A stretch of 29,744 bases of DNA from Brumimicrobium sp040882265 (GTDB lineage: Bacteria > Bacteroidota > Bacteroidia > Flavobacteriales_D > Crocinitomicaceae), in contig JBBEBO010000080.1 in NCBI GenBank assembly GCA_040882265.1, positions 1-29,744 on the forward strand. Direction: 5' to 3'. Below are positions 16,507 through 23,469 of the stretch, piece after piece. The translations under genes and the position numbers were made by a program. Position 1 is the stretch's first letter. Every line of letters starts with the position of its first letter. Below the pieces are notes generated by a model. It did no database searches and was not told the origin of the DNA. It saw only the letters and a list, made by a program, of their open reading frames with translations.

Positions 16507-17628
16507 TTGAAAAATTTTGAAGAATTAGGAGTTAGCCCAAGTTTAGTAAAAGGCCTTACTGAATTAAATATTGTGGTTCCATCAGATATACAAAGAAATG
16601 TCATCCCGATATTGTTGGCTGGAAAAACCGATATTGTCGCTCAAGCACAAACTGGAACTGGAAAAACAGCTTCTTTTGGACTCCCATTGTTGGAACAGAT
16701 GGATGCGAATCTTCCTGTTGTGCAAGGTTTGATATTATGTCCGACACGGGAATTGGCAAAACAAGTAGCTAAGCAGTTGTTTAAATTCATCAAGTATTCT
16801 GACAAAATTTTTATCGAATCAGTGTATGGTGGAGAACAAATTGATCGTCAAATTTCAGCGTTGCAGCGCCCAACACATATTGTTGTTGCTACTCCAGGTC
16901 GCTTGATAGATTTGATTAACCGCAAAGCTGTTGATTTAAGAAACGTAAAGACAGTCGTTTTGGATGAAGCAGATGAAATGTTGAGTATGGGATTTCAGAA
17001 GGAACTCGATCAAATTCTAAATGTGCTGCACAATGTTGAAAATAAATGGCTCTTTTCAGCTACGATTCCGCAGGGCATTCAACAAATTATATCCAAACAT
17101 TTGTCGACAGATGCCAAGCGCATTGAAGTCAAACGCCAGGATGTTGTTAATAAAAATATTTCACACCAATATTTGATATGTGACGAATCAGAAAAACTAA
17201 ATGCACTATTACTTTTCCTTAAATCACAACATAAAAATCGCGGAATCATTTTCTGCAAAACAAAATCTGCCACTAAAAAACTAGCACAACAGTTAATTGC
17301 AAAAAATATCGCTACCGATGCCATCCACGGCGACTTACTTCAGAAAGAACGCGACAAAGTCATGCGCGCATTTAAAAATGAAACGCTAAGAATTCTTGTA
17401 GCAACAGATGTTTCTGCTCGTGGAATTGATGTTTCAGGATTATCTTTCGTTGTCCATTACCAATTACCAGAAAATGACGAATACTACACTCACCGAAGCG
17501 GAAGAACCGCCCGAGCAGGAAAAGAAGGAGTTTCTATTTGCTTTGTAAATAAGGCTGACGTCACGAAATTGCGCAAATATGAGCGTACGCTTGGGATTAA
17601 GTTTGAGAAAATAAAACAATTGCGTTAA
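16507..17628 (+). CDS. DEAD-box ATP-dependent RNA helicase
   Basis: The 373-residue protein is a two-domain RNA helicase with all standard motifs: Q motif PSDIQ, motif I AQTGTGKT, Ia PTRELA, Ib TPGR, II DEAD (VLDEADEM), III SAT, IV IIFC, V ARGID and VI HRSGRTARAG. It ends right after the helicase core and lacks the long basic tail of DeaD/CsdA or the RhlE-type extension, so it is a minimal core helicase for RNA remodelling, such as ribosome assembly or cold response (family knowledge). The start is a TTG: no in-frame ATG exists near the Q-motif region and the -7 box is just upstream. Confidence 0.92.
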   Translation: MKNFEELGVSPSLVKGLTELNIVVPSDIQRNVIPILLAGKTDIVAQAQTGTGKTASFGLPLLEQMDANLPVVQGLILCPTRELAKQVAKQLFKFIKYSDKIFIESVYGGEQIDRQISALQRPTHIVVATPGRLIDLINRKAVDLRNVKTVVLDEADEMLSMGFQKELDQILNVLHNVENKWLFSATIPQGIQQIISKHLSTDAKRIEVKRQDVVNKNISHQYLICDESEKLNALLLFLKSQHKNRGIIFCKTKSATKKLAQQLIAKNIATDAIHGDLLQKERDKVMRAFKNETLRILVATDVSARGIDVSGLSFVVHYQLPENDEYYTHRSGRTARAGKEGVSICFVNKADVTKLRKYERTLGIKFEKIKQLR

Positions 17629-17857
17629 ATAAGCTAGACCTTTCTTTTATTAAAGATTGGGCATTAATTCTCTATCAATTTCGATTCATAGAATTCGTAT
17701 TTTCAAATTGTCGTTGTGAATATTATATCAATTGAAGTGATTTAAATAATGAATTGACTATATTTGATTAAGAAAACGTTATAAAGGTTTGTTAGCCAGT
17801 ATGCTATTAATGATCTCAAACAGCTTTTAACGTAAATAATTAATTAAAACTATTATT

Positions 17858-19153
17858 ATGAAAAAAACGCTACTACTCCTTGCTTTATCTGTTGTTTTAT
17901 CTGGCTTTTCGCAAACAACAGTTTATTCTGAGGACTTTGAAACAGGAAATTCATTCACAATGAACAGTTCTGATTTGGGTGCTGCTTATACAAATAGTAC
18001 TTGGTTAGTGAATAACTCCTATACAGGAGGCTCTGGAACTTTGGTATGTGTAGGGTTTCCATTTTCTTTTACTATAGGAAATACTCCAACACAGCCAGCA
18101 GGAATATCAGGATCACCAAGTAGTAATTATATGCATATCACTGCGCAAGATGCGATCTCTAATGGAATAACTAATGCCTCCTATGTTTCTGCAGACGGAA
18201 TATGTTTTTTTGATGAGACGAATTTTACCAAAATGACAGCCCCAATCTCTACAACGGGTTTAGCAGGAATTGCATTCGATTTTTGGTATTTATGTGGCGG
18301 GAGCGCTGATGCTTTTGGCGAAGTATATTATAGTTTAGACGGTGGAAGCACTTGGACGTTAAAACAAAGTACTTTCAATAATACAACAGCATGGACACAA
18401 TTATCTTTAACCGATGCTGCTTGGGACAATCAAGCCAGTATATTATTTGGATTTAGGTTTGTAAATAATACTGCAAGTACAGCTGCTGACCCTGGATTCA
18501 GTGTAGATCAAATTTTAATTACCTCTAACTCCGTGGCCTGCGCAGAAACAACTTCAAGTATTACAGAAACAGCTTGTGATTCCTACACTTCTCCAAGTGG
18601 TAATTATACTTGGACGAGTACAAACACTTATATGGATACGATCCCTAACGCAGCAGGCTGTGATTCTGTAATTACCATTGATTTAACCATAAATACAGTA
18701 GATCCTTCTATTAGTCAAGCAGGAGTTGTGTTGACGGCAAATGAATCTGGAGCGACATACGCTTGGCTGAACTGCTCCGATATGACTTTGGTTAGCGGTG
18801 AAACAGGTCAGTCTTTTACTGCAACAGCGAATGGTGATTATGCCGCTATTGTTACCGCTGGTAATTGTGTAGACACTTCTGCTTGTGCAACTGTCAATAC
18901 AGTCGGAATCGAAGAAAACCAGAGTACAAACCTTATCAGTATTTACCCGAATCCAAATAATGGTTTATTCAATTTAGAGTTAGGCAACGATGCTCAAGTT
19001 CAGATTATAGACCTTACAGGTAAATCGATTCTAAACCAAAATTATGCTGTAGGTAATCACAAAATTGATTTATCTAGCTACAGCGATGGGGTATATTTGC
19101 TAAAAGTACTAGGTGATGGGGTGATTAGCAATGCCAAGATCGTTAAGAAATAA
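17858..19153 (+). CDS. Secreted protein with type IX secretion C-terminal sorting domain
   Basis: The 431-residue protein has a signal peptide (MKKTLLLLALSVVLSGFSQ). A beta-rich N-terminal domain of about 200 residues (FDFWYLCGGSADAFGEVYYS region) resembles MAM/CUB-like jelly rolls. It is followed by a Cys-containing surface repeat (TETACDSYTSPSGNYTW through NAAGCDSVITIDLTI), an Ig-like stretch, and a type A C-terminal domain (about 357-431) with ISIYPNPNNGLFNLEL, QIIDLTGK and YSDGVYLLKV. The C-terminal domain directs export across the outer membrane and attachment to the cell surface. No catalytic motif was seen; adhesion or matrix function is possible but unproven. The 17629-17857 gap before it holds no clear feature. 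Confidence 0.88.
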   Translation: MKKTLLLLALSVVLSGFSQTTVYSEDFETGNSFTMNSSDLGAAYTNSTWLVNNSYTGGSGTLVCVGFPFSFTIGNTPTQPAGISGSPSSNYMHITAQDAISNGITNASYVSADGICFFDETNFTKMTAPISTTGLAGIAFDFWYLCGGSADAFGEVYYSLDGGSTWTLKQSTFNNTTAWTQLSLTDAAWDNQASILFGFRFVNNTASTAADPGFSVDQILITSNSVACAETTSSITETACDSYTSPSGNYTWTSTNTYMDTIPNAAGCDSVITIDLTINTVDPSISQAGVVLTANESGATYAWLNCSDMTLVSGETGQSFTATANGDYAAIVTAGNCVDTSACATVNTVGIEENQSTNLISIYPNPNNGLFNLELGNDAQVQIIDLTGKSILNQNYAVGNHKIDLSSYSDGVYLLKVLGDGVISNAKIVKK

Positions 19154-19239
19154 TTCTAAAAACACATATTTAGTTATATTGAAATGAGAGGACATATTAT
19201 TCCTCTCGTTTTGTTATATGTGTTTCTAATTATTTAGAA
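19154..19239 (+). terminator. Nested hairpin terminator at the border of the accessory region
   Basis: Three sets of arms nest: TTCTAAA with TTTAGAA (19154-19160/19233-19239), AAACACATAT with ATATGTGTTT (19160-19169/19216-19225, perfect), and GAGAGG with CCTCTC (19186-19191/19202-19207, perfect). The inner hairpin is followed by GTTTT. It begins at the stop codon of the type IX substrate gene and ends one base before the 148 bp repeat copy A. Confidence 0.75.
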
Positions 19240-19240
19240 T

Positions 19241-19388
19241 CATTTACAACCGACAAAGATCTTTTAGATGGGGTGTTTTGATAGGTTTGTGATTTTTGTG
19301 AATGGCTTTGTTTTGTAAGGTGTTGCGGGTTTTTGAGTTTCGAAAAATTTGTTTAATTTTATAGGGTGGATATATGCAATGGTGTATA
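19241..19388 (+). repeat. 148 bp leader repeat, copy A
   Basis: This copy is near-identical over its whole length to 26297-26445 and 27960-28107. Both ends are best conserved (CATTTACAACCGACAAAGAT at the left, GGGTGGATATATG..ATGGTGTATA at the right), with scattered substitutions in the T-rich middle. It lies 31 bp before the start codon of the SUMF1-type gene, and the following leader also shares AAGACGACA with copy B. There are no terminal inverted repeats. It may carry a promoter/leader or be a recombination site; function unknown. Confidence 0.8.
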
Positions 19389-19419
19389 CTAGGACCTTGG
19401 CTGTTATTTAAAAGACGAC

Positions 19420-20133
19420 ATGGAAACGATAAACAAAAAGATAGACAAAAAAGTAATTGACGAGTTGTTTGTCACCATTCCGAGAGGAACTGTTAACATG
19501 CGAGATGACCGAACAAAAGAAAGTTGGTCGGTTAACATAGATTCCTTTGAACTCAGTAAATTCCCAATAACTCAAGAAATTTACAAAGCCGTAATTGACG
19601 AGAACCCTTCGACATTCAAAGGCGACAGGTTACCCGTTGAAACAGTTTCTTGGATTGAAGCAGTGAACTTTTGCAATGGATTATCAGAATCTTTAGGAAA
19701 AGAAAAATGCTATACGATAGACTTAACAACCGAGAAATCAATCCTGAATTCAAAAGCAAATGGATTTCGATTACCAACGGAAGCTGAATGGCAATATGCT
19801 TGTCAAGCAGGAACTAAAGACATCAGACACGGAGAATTAAATGAAATTTCTTGGTTTAAAGAGAACTCCAACAATCGGACTCAAGAAGTTGGAAAAAAGC
19901 AACCTAACGAATGGGGACTTTATGATATGTTGGGTAATGTTTGGGAATGGTGTTCAGACATTTATGACGAAACTGTTTATGGAACTTACCGTGTTTTCCG
20001 TGGTGGTGGTTGGTGCGACCAAGAAAGGAGCGTAATGGCGACAACTCGAAGAAGAAGTCATCCTTTTTCGTTCAAAATTGACGATTTAGGATTCAGAATA
20101 GCAATGAACATGAATAATAAAAACAACAGCTAA
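19420..20133 (+). CDS. Formylglycine-generating-enzyme (SUMF1) family protein
   Basis: The 237-residue protein has one FGE-sulfatase domain: PITQEIYKAVI, PVETVSWIEAVNFCNGLS, GFRLPTEAEWQYAC, WGLYDMLGNVWEWCSD, VFRGGGWCD and LGFRIAMN. Family members include the enzyme that converts Cys to formylglycine in sulfatases as well as many proteins with other oxidative or ligand-binding roles. No sulfatase is nearby and there is no signal peptide, so the substrate is unknown. The C-terminus NNKNNS runs into the palindrome that follows: the stop TAA is part of AACAGCTAACG. It is the first gene of the accessory region, preceded by repeat copy A. Confidence 0.85.
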   Translation: METINKKIDKKVIDELFVTIPRGTVNMRDDRTKESWSVNIDSFELSKFPITQEIYKAVIDENPSTFKGDRLPVETVSWIEAVNFCNGLSESLGKEKCYTIDLTTEKSILNSKANGFRLPTEAEWQYACQAGTKDIRHGELNEISWFKENSNNRTQEVGKKQPNEWGLYDMLGNVWEWCSDIYDETVYGTYRVFRGGGWCDQERSVMATTRRRSHPFSFKIDDLGFRIAMNMNNKNNS

Positions 20134-20260
20134 CGAGTACCTAAGAAAACATGGGGCGTACAGTGGTCTTTGCAAGCTTGGTTTTTCATAACTATATTTG
20201 TCGTAAACTGACAGAGAAAAACTTCGAAATGCCCCGCGTTTCTTAGGTGAAAACCGTTCT
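20125..20260 (+). repeat. attC-like palindrome (site a) after the SUMF1-type gene
   Basis: ACCTAAGAAAACATGGGGC (20139-20157) pairs with GCCCCGCGTTTCTTAGGT (20231-20248) with few mismatches, enclosing about 73 nt that contain a second complementarity (GGTTTTTC with GAAAAACT). Outer motifs are AGCTAAC at the left and ACCGTTC at the right. This layout of paired R/L boxes with extrahelical bases resembles integron attC recombination sites. Not proven. Confidence 0.6.
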
Positions 20261-20283
20261 ATGCCATTTTAAAACCAGTACTG

Positions 20284-20853
20284 ATGAAAAACCTAATAAA
20301 ATATATAGAGTCACAATTTTCTTTAACTAATACTGATATTAGTTTACTTGAAAATAGTTTTATTTCAGTAAATGTACCTGCAAACACCAAACTTTTAGAA
20401 GCCGGTAAAATAGAGCATTATGTTTATTTTTTAAGTAGTGGAATTGTTAAAGGTTATCAAAATATAGATGGTAAATTAGTTATTCAACATTTAGTTTCTG
20501 AACAAGATTTTTTCACGTCACTAGATAGTTTTATGAACGAAACACCTTCATTAGATTATTATGAAACAATTACCGATTGTAAACTAGTCAAAATATCTAA
20601 ACCCAACTTTGACAATTTACAAGTAAACACAACTTTTTGGAAAGATTTTGTAAAAATAATTACCAATGAACATTTAAGCTGTAAGTTGGAGCGTGTTAAA
20701 GATTTTCAAATTTTGACAGCTAAAGAACGCTATCTAAAGTTTATAAATCAATACCCAAAACTAGCACTCAACGTCTCTGTAGATAACATCGCATCATTTT
20801 TGGGTATAGAACCTCAATCTTTAAGTCGAATAAGAAAGCAAGTCACTTTCTAA
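20284..20853 (+). CDS. Crp/Fnr-family transcriptional regulator
   Basis: The 189-residue protein has an N-terminal cyclic-nucleotide-binding-like domain (about 20-115; GKIEHYVYFLSSGIVKGY and the EQDFFTSLDSF region) and a short C-terminal helix-turn-helix (about 145-189; VSVDNIASFLGIEPQSLSRIRK). The cNMP-contact Arg pattern of true CRP is not evident, so the effector is unknown. It lies 62 bp upstream of an SDR gene on the same strand and between palindromes a and b, so the two probably form one transferable unit in which the regulator controls the reductase. No Fe-S cysteines of the Fnr type were seen. Confidence 0.85.
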   Translation: MKNLIKYIESQFSLTNTDISLLENSFISVNVPANTKLLEAGKIEHYVYFLSSGIVKGYQNIDGKLVIQHLVSEQDFFTSLDSFMNETPSLDYYETITDCKLVKISKPNFDNLQVNTTFWKDFVKIITNEHLSCKLERVKDFQILTAKERYLKFINQYPKLALNVSVDNIASFLGIEPQSLSRIRKQVTF

Positions 20854-20914
20854 CAAATGTTATTTTTAAATCTTTGAAAGTCATCGAAATTTGCTCAAAA
20901 ATAAAATAGAAAAA

Positions 20915-21934
20915 ATGAGCAACGAAATTTCATTAATTACAGGAGGAAATGGACATTTAGGAAACAACTTGGTTAGACTATTGCTTTCCGAAAATCAAAA
21001 AGTAAGAACAACACTCAGAAACATTAACAATCAAGAGCCTTTCAAGGGTCTAAATTGTGAAGTTGTACAAGCTGATATTACAGATAGAGAATCGCTAAAA
21101 AAAGCATTTCAAGGAGTTACAAATTTATATGCTGTCGCTGCAAATTTTAGTATGTGGGCTAAAAACCCTAAAACTGAGATTTACGAAAACAATATGCAAG
21201 GAACTCAAAATGTATTTGATATTGCAAAGAAATGTGGCATCAAAAATATTGTATACGTAAGTTCAGTAGCCAGTTTAGATTTCACAAAATTGCCTGCCAA
21301 TGTAGATAATGGATATAATAAAGACAGAAGAAATTGGTATTACAATTCTAAAAATGATTCTGATAGATTAGCTTTAGAATTGGGTGAGAAATACGGAATA
21401 AGAACAGTTCTTGTACTTCCTTCAGCTATGATTGGTTCAAAAGCATTCAATTTAAGTTATTCCAACAATCTTGTCTTGCAAATTTTGAATGGAGAAATAC
21501 CAGTAGATACGAATGTAACTTTAAATTGGGTAGATGTAAAAGATGTTGCTTTAGGAACATATAACGCTATGAAAAAAGGTAGAAATTCAGAACGTTATAT
21601 TTTATCAAACGACAAACATACTACACTACAAGAAAGTGTTAAGATAGCATCTGAGTTATATCCTGAATTGAAATTAAAAACACCTAAAAAAGTACCAAAA
21701 TGTTTATTGTATTCTGTTGCTGGTTTAATGGAATTTAGCAGTAAAATAACGGGAAAAGAACCTTTATTGCAAAGACATTATTTAGATATGTTTTATGACT
21801 TAAAACAGGATTACGATATTAGTAAATCAAAACAAGAATTAGATTTCAAACCTAAATCATCAAAAAAAGCTTTGGAAGAAGCTTTAGAATATCTAAAAAA
21901 CGATTGGGGAAAAAAAAACGGCAACAGCGCATAG
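20915..21934 (+). CDS. NAD(P)-dependent epimerase/dehydratase (extended SDR)
   Basis: The ~339-residue protein has an N-terminal Rossmann fold with TGGNGHLGNN (the GxxGxxG nucleotide motif), conserved VYVSSVAS, active-site YxxxK (YYNSK) and VLPSAMIG. The pattern fits the dihydroflavonol-4-reductase-like branch of extended SDRs; the substrate cannot be told. The ATG at 20915 is chosen over an upstream in-frame TTG (20891) because MSNEISLITGG is a normal N-terminus for the fold. It is partnered with the Crp-type regulator upstream. The C-terminal GNSA is read from the start of the following palindrome. Confidence 0.87.
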   Translation: MSNEISLITGGNGHLGNNLVRLLLSENQKVRTTLRNINNQEPFKGLNCEVVQADITDRESLKKAFQGVTNLYAVAANFSMWAKNPKTEIYENNMQGTQNVFDIAKKCGIKNIVYVSSVASLDFTKLPANVDNGYNKDRRNWYYNSKNDSDRLALELGEKYGIRTVLVLPSAMIGSKAFNLSYSNNLVLQILNGEIPVDTNVTLNWVDVKDVALGTYNAMKKGRNSERYILSNDKHTTLQESVKIASELYPELKLKTPKKVPKCLLYSVAGLMEFSSKITGKEPLLQRHYLDMFYDLKQDYDISKSKQELDFKPKSSKKALEEALEYLKNDWGKKNGNSA

Positions 21935-22050
21935 CAAAAATGGTGAGATTTGTACTGAACCGAGAAGTTTGTGTATTTTTATAAACGTAAAATCTTAACC
22001 GAAAAATTTGCGTATTTTAAGTCGCCACTTATGTTATTTTAGAACCGTTA
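21920..22050 (+). repeat. Degenerate attC-like palindrome (site b) after the SDR gene
   Basis: CAACAGCGCATAGC at the left (21921-21934) and AGAACCGTTA at the right (22041-22050) match the outer motifs of the other palindromes. TGGTGA (21940-21945) can pair with TCGCCA (22022-22027; one G-U). Base pairing is weaker than in sites a, d, e and g, so this may be a decayed site. Confidence 0.4.
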
Positions 22051-22077
22051 ATTTTCATTATAAAAAAACGAAACCGA

Positions 22078-22557
22078 ATGAAAACCATTGACAAAAACAT
22101 ATCGACTTTTGGACTTTTGACAGAACTTACGAACTATCAAGCCGACAATTTTAAGATTATTAAAAATCATTGGAAACTGTTTAACGCTGAATTAAAAAAA
22201 TATAATTTAACCCAAAATGGTGGGAATTGGGAGAAATATGGAATTACTTATAAGACAAACGGGACGTATTTTTACTTGACAACAATTCCACAGGACAAAA
22301 TGGTTTTTCCAGAACATTTTGTAAACAAAGAAATTCCAAAAGGAAAATGCGAAGTTTTTGTACATACTGGCAAAATGGAAAATATTAAGCAGACAATTCA
22401 CAACATTTATAAGATTATTTTGCCCAACTCAAATCTGGCAATTGAACATTACTCTAAGACAGGTTTTATACATTTTGAGAAGTATGATTATCGTTTTCGT
22501 TGGGACAAACCGACTTCGGAAATTGACATTTATTTGCCAGTAAACACAAATAATTAA
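22078..22557 (+). CDS. GyrI-like small-molecule-binding domain protein
   Basis: The 159-residue cytoplasmic protein resembles the GyrI/SbmC and AraC effector-binding fold. It shows IPKGKCEVFVHTGKMENIKQ, a helix leading to IYKIILPNSN, FEKYDYRF and SEIDIYLPV near the end. Stand-alone members bind small hydrophobic ligands or act in drug/toxin resistance; E. coli GyrI inhibits gyrase. Which of these applies is unknown. It is followed by a DUF3781 gene 15 bp downstream, so they are likely one operon and one cassette. Confidence 0.65.
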   Translation: MKTIDKNISTFGLLTELTNYQADNFKIIKNHWKLFNAELKKYNLTQNGGNWEKYGITYKTNGTYFYLTTIPQDKMVFPEHFVNKEIPKGKCEVFVHTGKMENIKQTIHNIYKIILPNSNLAIEHYSKTGFIHFEKYDYRFRWDKPTSEIDIYLPVNTNN

Positions 22558-22572
22558 TAATGTAAAGTAAGT

Positions 22573-22863
22573 ATGATGAGCTATAAAAAAGAAATTTTAG
22601 ACAGACTTTGTTACACCGAACTTGTTTATGGACGAATTAATAAGAAACTTAACTTAGAACTTTCAAAAGACGAAATAGAAGAACTTATTTCAGCAATTAT
22701 CTCGGAAACAGACGAAACAAAATTTCAAAAAACTGGAAAGAATGTTTACATAACAAACAACGAAAGAAATTGCAGGTTGACAATTAACTCTTTTACGAAC
22801 AGAATAATTACAGCAGATAAATTGAATAAAACAACAACGAAAGAGAAAACAACGAACAGCTAA
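22573..22863 (+). CDS. DUF3781 family protein
   Basis: The 96-residue protein matches the DUF3781 pattern: CYTELVYGRINKKLNL, EIEELI, GKNVYITNNERNCRLTIN and FTNRIITADKL. The function of the family is not established. Two start ATGs are adjacent (22573 and 22576). The C-terminus ends TTNS with the stop in AACAGCTAA, the same junction sequence that ends the SUMF1-type gene, which suggests the coding end was formed by the attached recombination site. Confidence 0.8.
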   Translation: MMSYKKEILDRLCYTELVYGRINKKLNLELSKDEIEELISAIISETDETKFQKTGKNVYITNNERNCRLTINSFTNRIITADKLNKTTTKEKTTNS

Positions 22864-22970
22864 TATGGAGTATAATTAATTTTCAGTTAGGTATTTGACT
22901 GCTAGCAAGTGATCTTCAAAGAGTTGTTTACTTATTGACAGATTTGTGCTCCGAAATCCCCAACTAAATA
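22855..22970 (+). repeat. attC-like palindrome (site c) after DUF3781
   Basis: AGTTAGGTATTT (22885-22896) pairs with AAATCCCCAACT (22954-22965) at 10 of 12 positions. The left outer motif AACAGCTAA (22855-22863) is shared with site a. Site d follows after about 15 bp with no gene between them. Confidence 0.5.
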
Positions 22971-22982
22971 TAGCCACAAAAA

Positions 22983-23092
22983 GTTACCCAAAAGGCGGGG
23001 TTTCGTGCTTCGCAGACAATTTTCTGGTAGCCGAAAGTTTAGTGCTCCGTATGAAGATTTGTAGTTAATCGCCCGCCCTCGGGTAGCGGCAA
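22983..23092 (+). repeat. attC-like palindrome (site d)
   Basis: TACCC..GGCGGG (22985-22999) pairs with CCCGCC..GGGTA (23072-23085) as a 5 bp plus 6 bp stem with a small internal loop, enclosing about 72 nt (GTGCTTCG and GTGCTCCG motifs within). It sits just upstream of the ATG of the DUF6090 relic, as expected for a cassette boundary. Confidence 0.6.
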
Positions 23093-23096
23093 ACCA

Positions 23097-23251
23097 ATGA
23101 TAAGATTCTTCATAAAAATTTACCAAAATTTACTTATCGAAAGCAAAAATAGCGAAAATTTAAATATGTAATTGGTGAAATTATTCTAATAGTTATCGGA
23201 ATTTTATTTGCTTTGTATTTGAGTAATAATAATGACGAAAGAAAAAAGTGA
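23097..23251 (+). pseudogene. Relic of a DUF6090-family membrane protein (N-terminus only)
   Basis: From the ATG at 23097 the frame reads IRFFIKIYQNLLIESKNSEN and hits a stop at 23169. A one-base shift near 23157 then gives KYVIGEIILIVIGILFALYL and NNNDERKK before TGA at 23249. Together these are the N-terminal basic helix and single membrane segment typical of DUF6090 proteins (KFxKYAIGEIILVVIGILIALQINNWNEERK pattern). The large C-terminal part is missing. A third frame (VNDSLKKLSRKSKAY) continues briefly, so more than one shift occurred. No functional product is expected. Confidence 0.75.
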
Positions 23252-23417
23252 ATGATAGTTTGAAAAAGCTTTCAAGAAAGAGCAAAGCTTATTAGAAGAT
23301 ATGGGGATGTGTTTTTAAAATTCAAAAAGGAATACACTGCTACCTATACCTATTAGAACAGGGAAGCACCGAACAACGAAGTGAAGTGTAAAATTCATAG
23401 TAAGGTAAACAGGGCTT

Positions 23418-23447
23418 GAATCTGATCATAAAATCAGCTTCCTTTTT
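23418..23447 (+). terminator. Intrinsic terminator-like hairpin before the histidine kinase
   Basis: CTGAT (23422-23426) pairs with ATCAG (23433-23437) and GAA (23418-23420) with TTC (23439-23441), around a CATAAA loop, followed by five T residues at 23443-23447. It lies 23 bp before the kinase ATG, so it either ends transcription from the relic upstream or attenuates the kinase gene. The stretch 23252-23417 shows no gene. Confidence 0.6.
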
Positions 23448-23469
23448 ACTTTAAAATAATGAAGAAAAA

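Noticed and set aside
19241..19388. Reading the 148 bp repeat as an attC site
   Set aside because: Its two ends are not complementary and no paired boxes were found, unlike the palindromes after the genes.
22932..23126. Reverse ORF of 64 residues over sites c and d
   Set aside because: It covers palindromic non-coding DNA and has no recognisable protein pattern.
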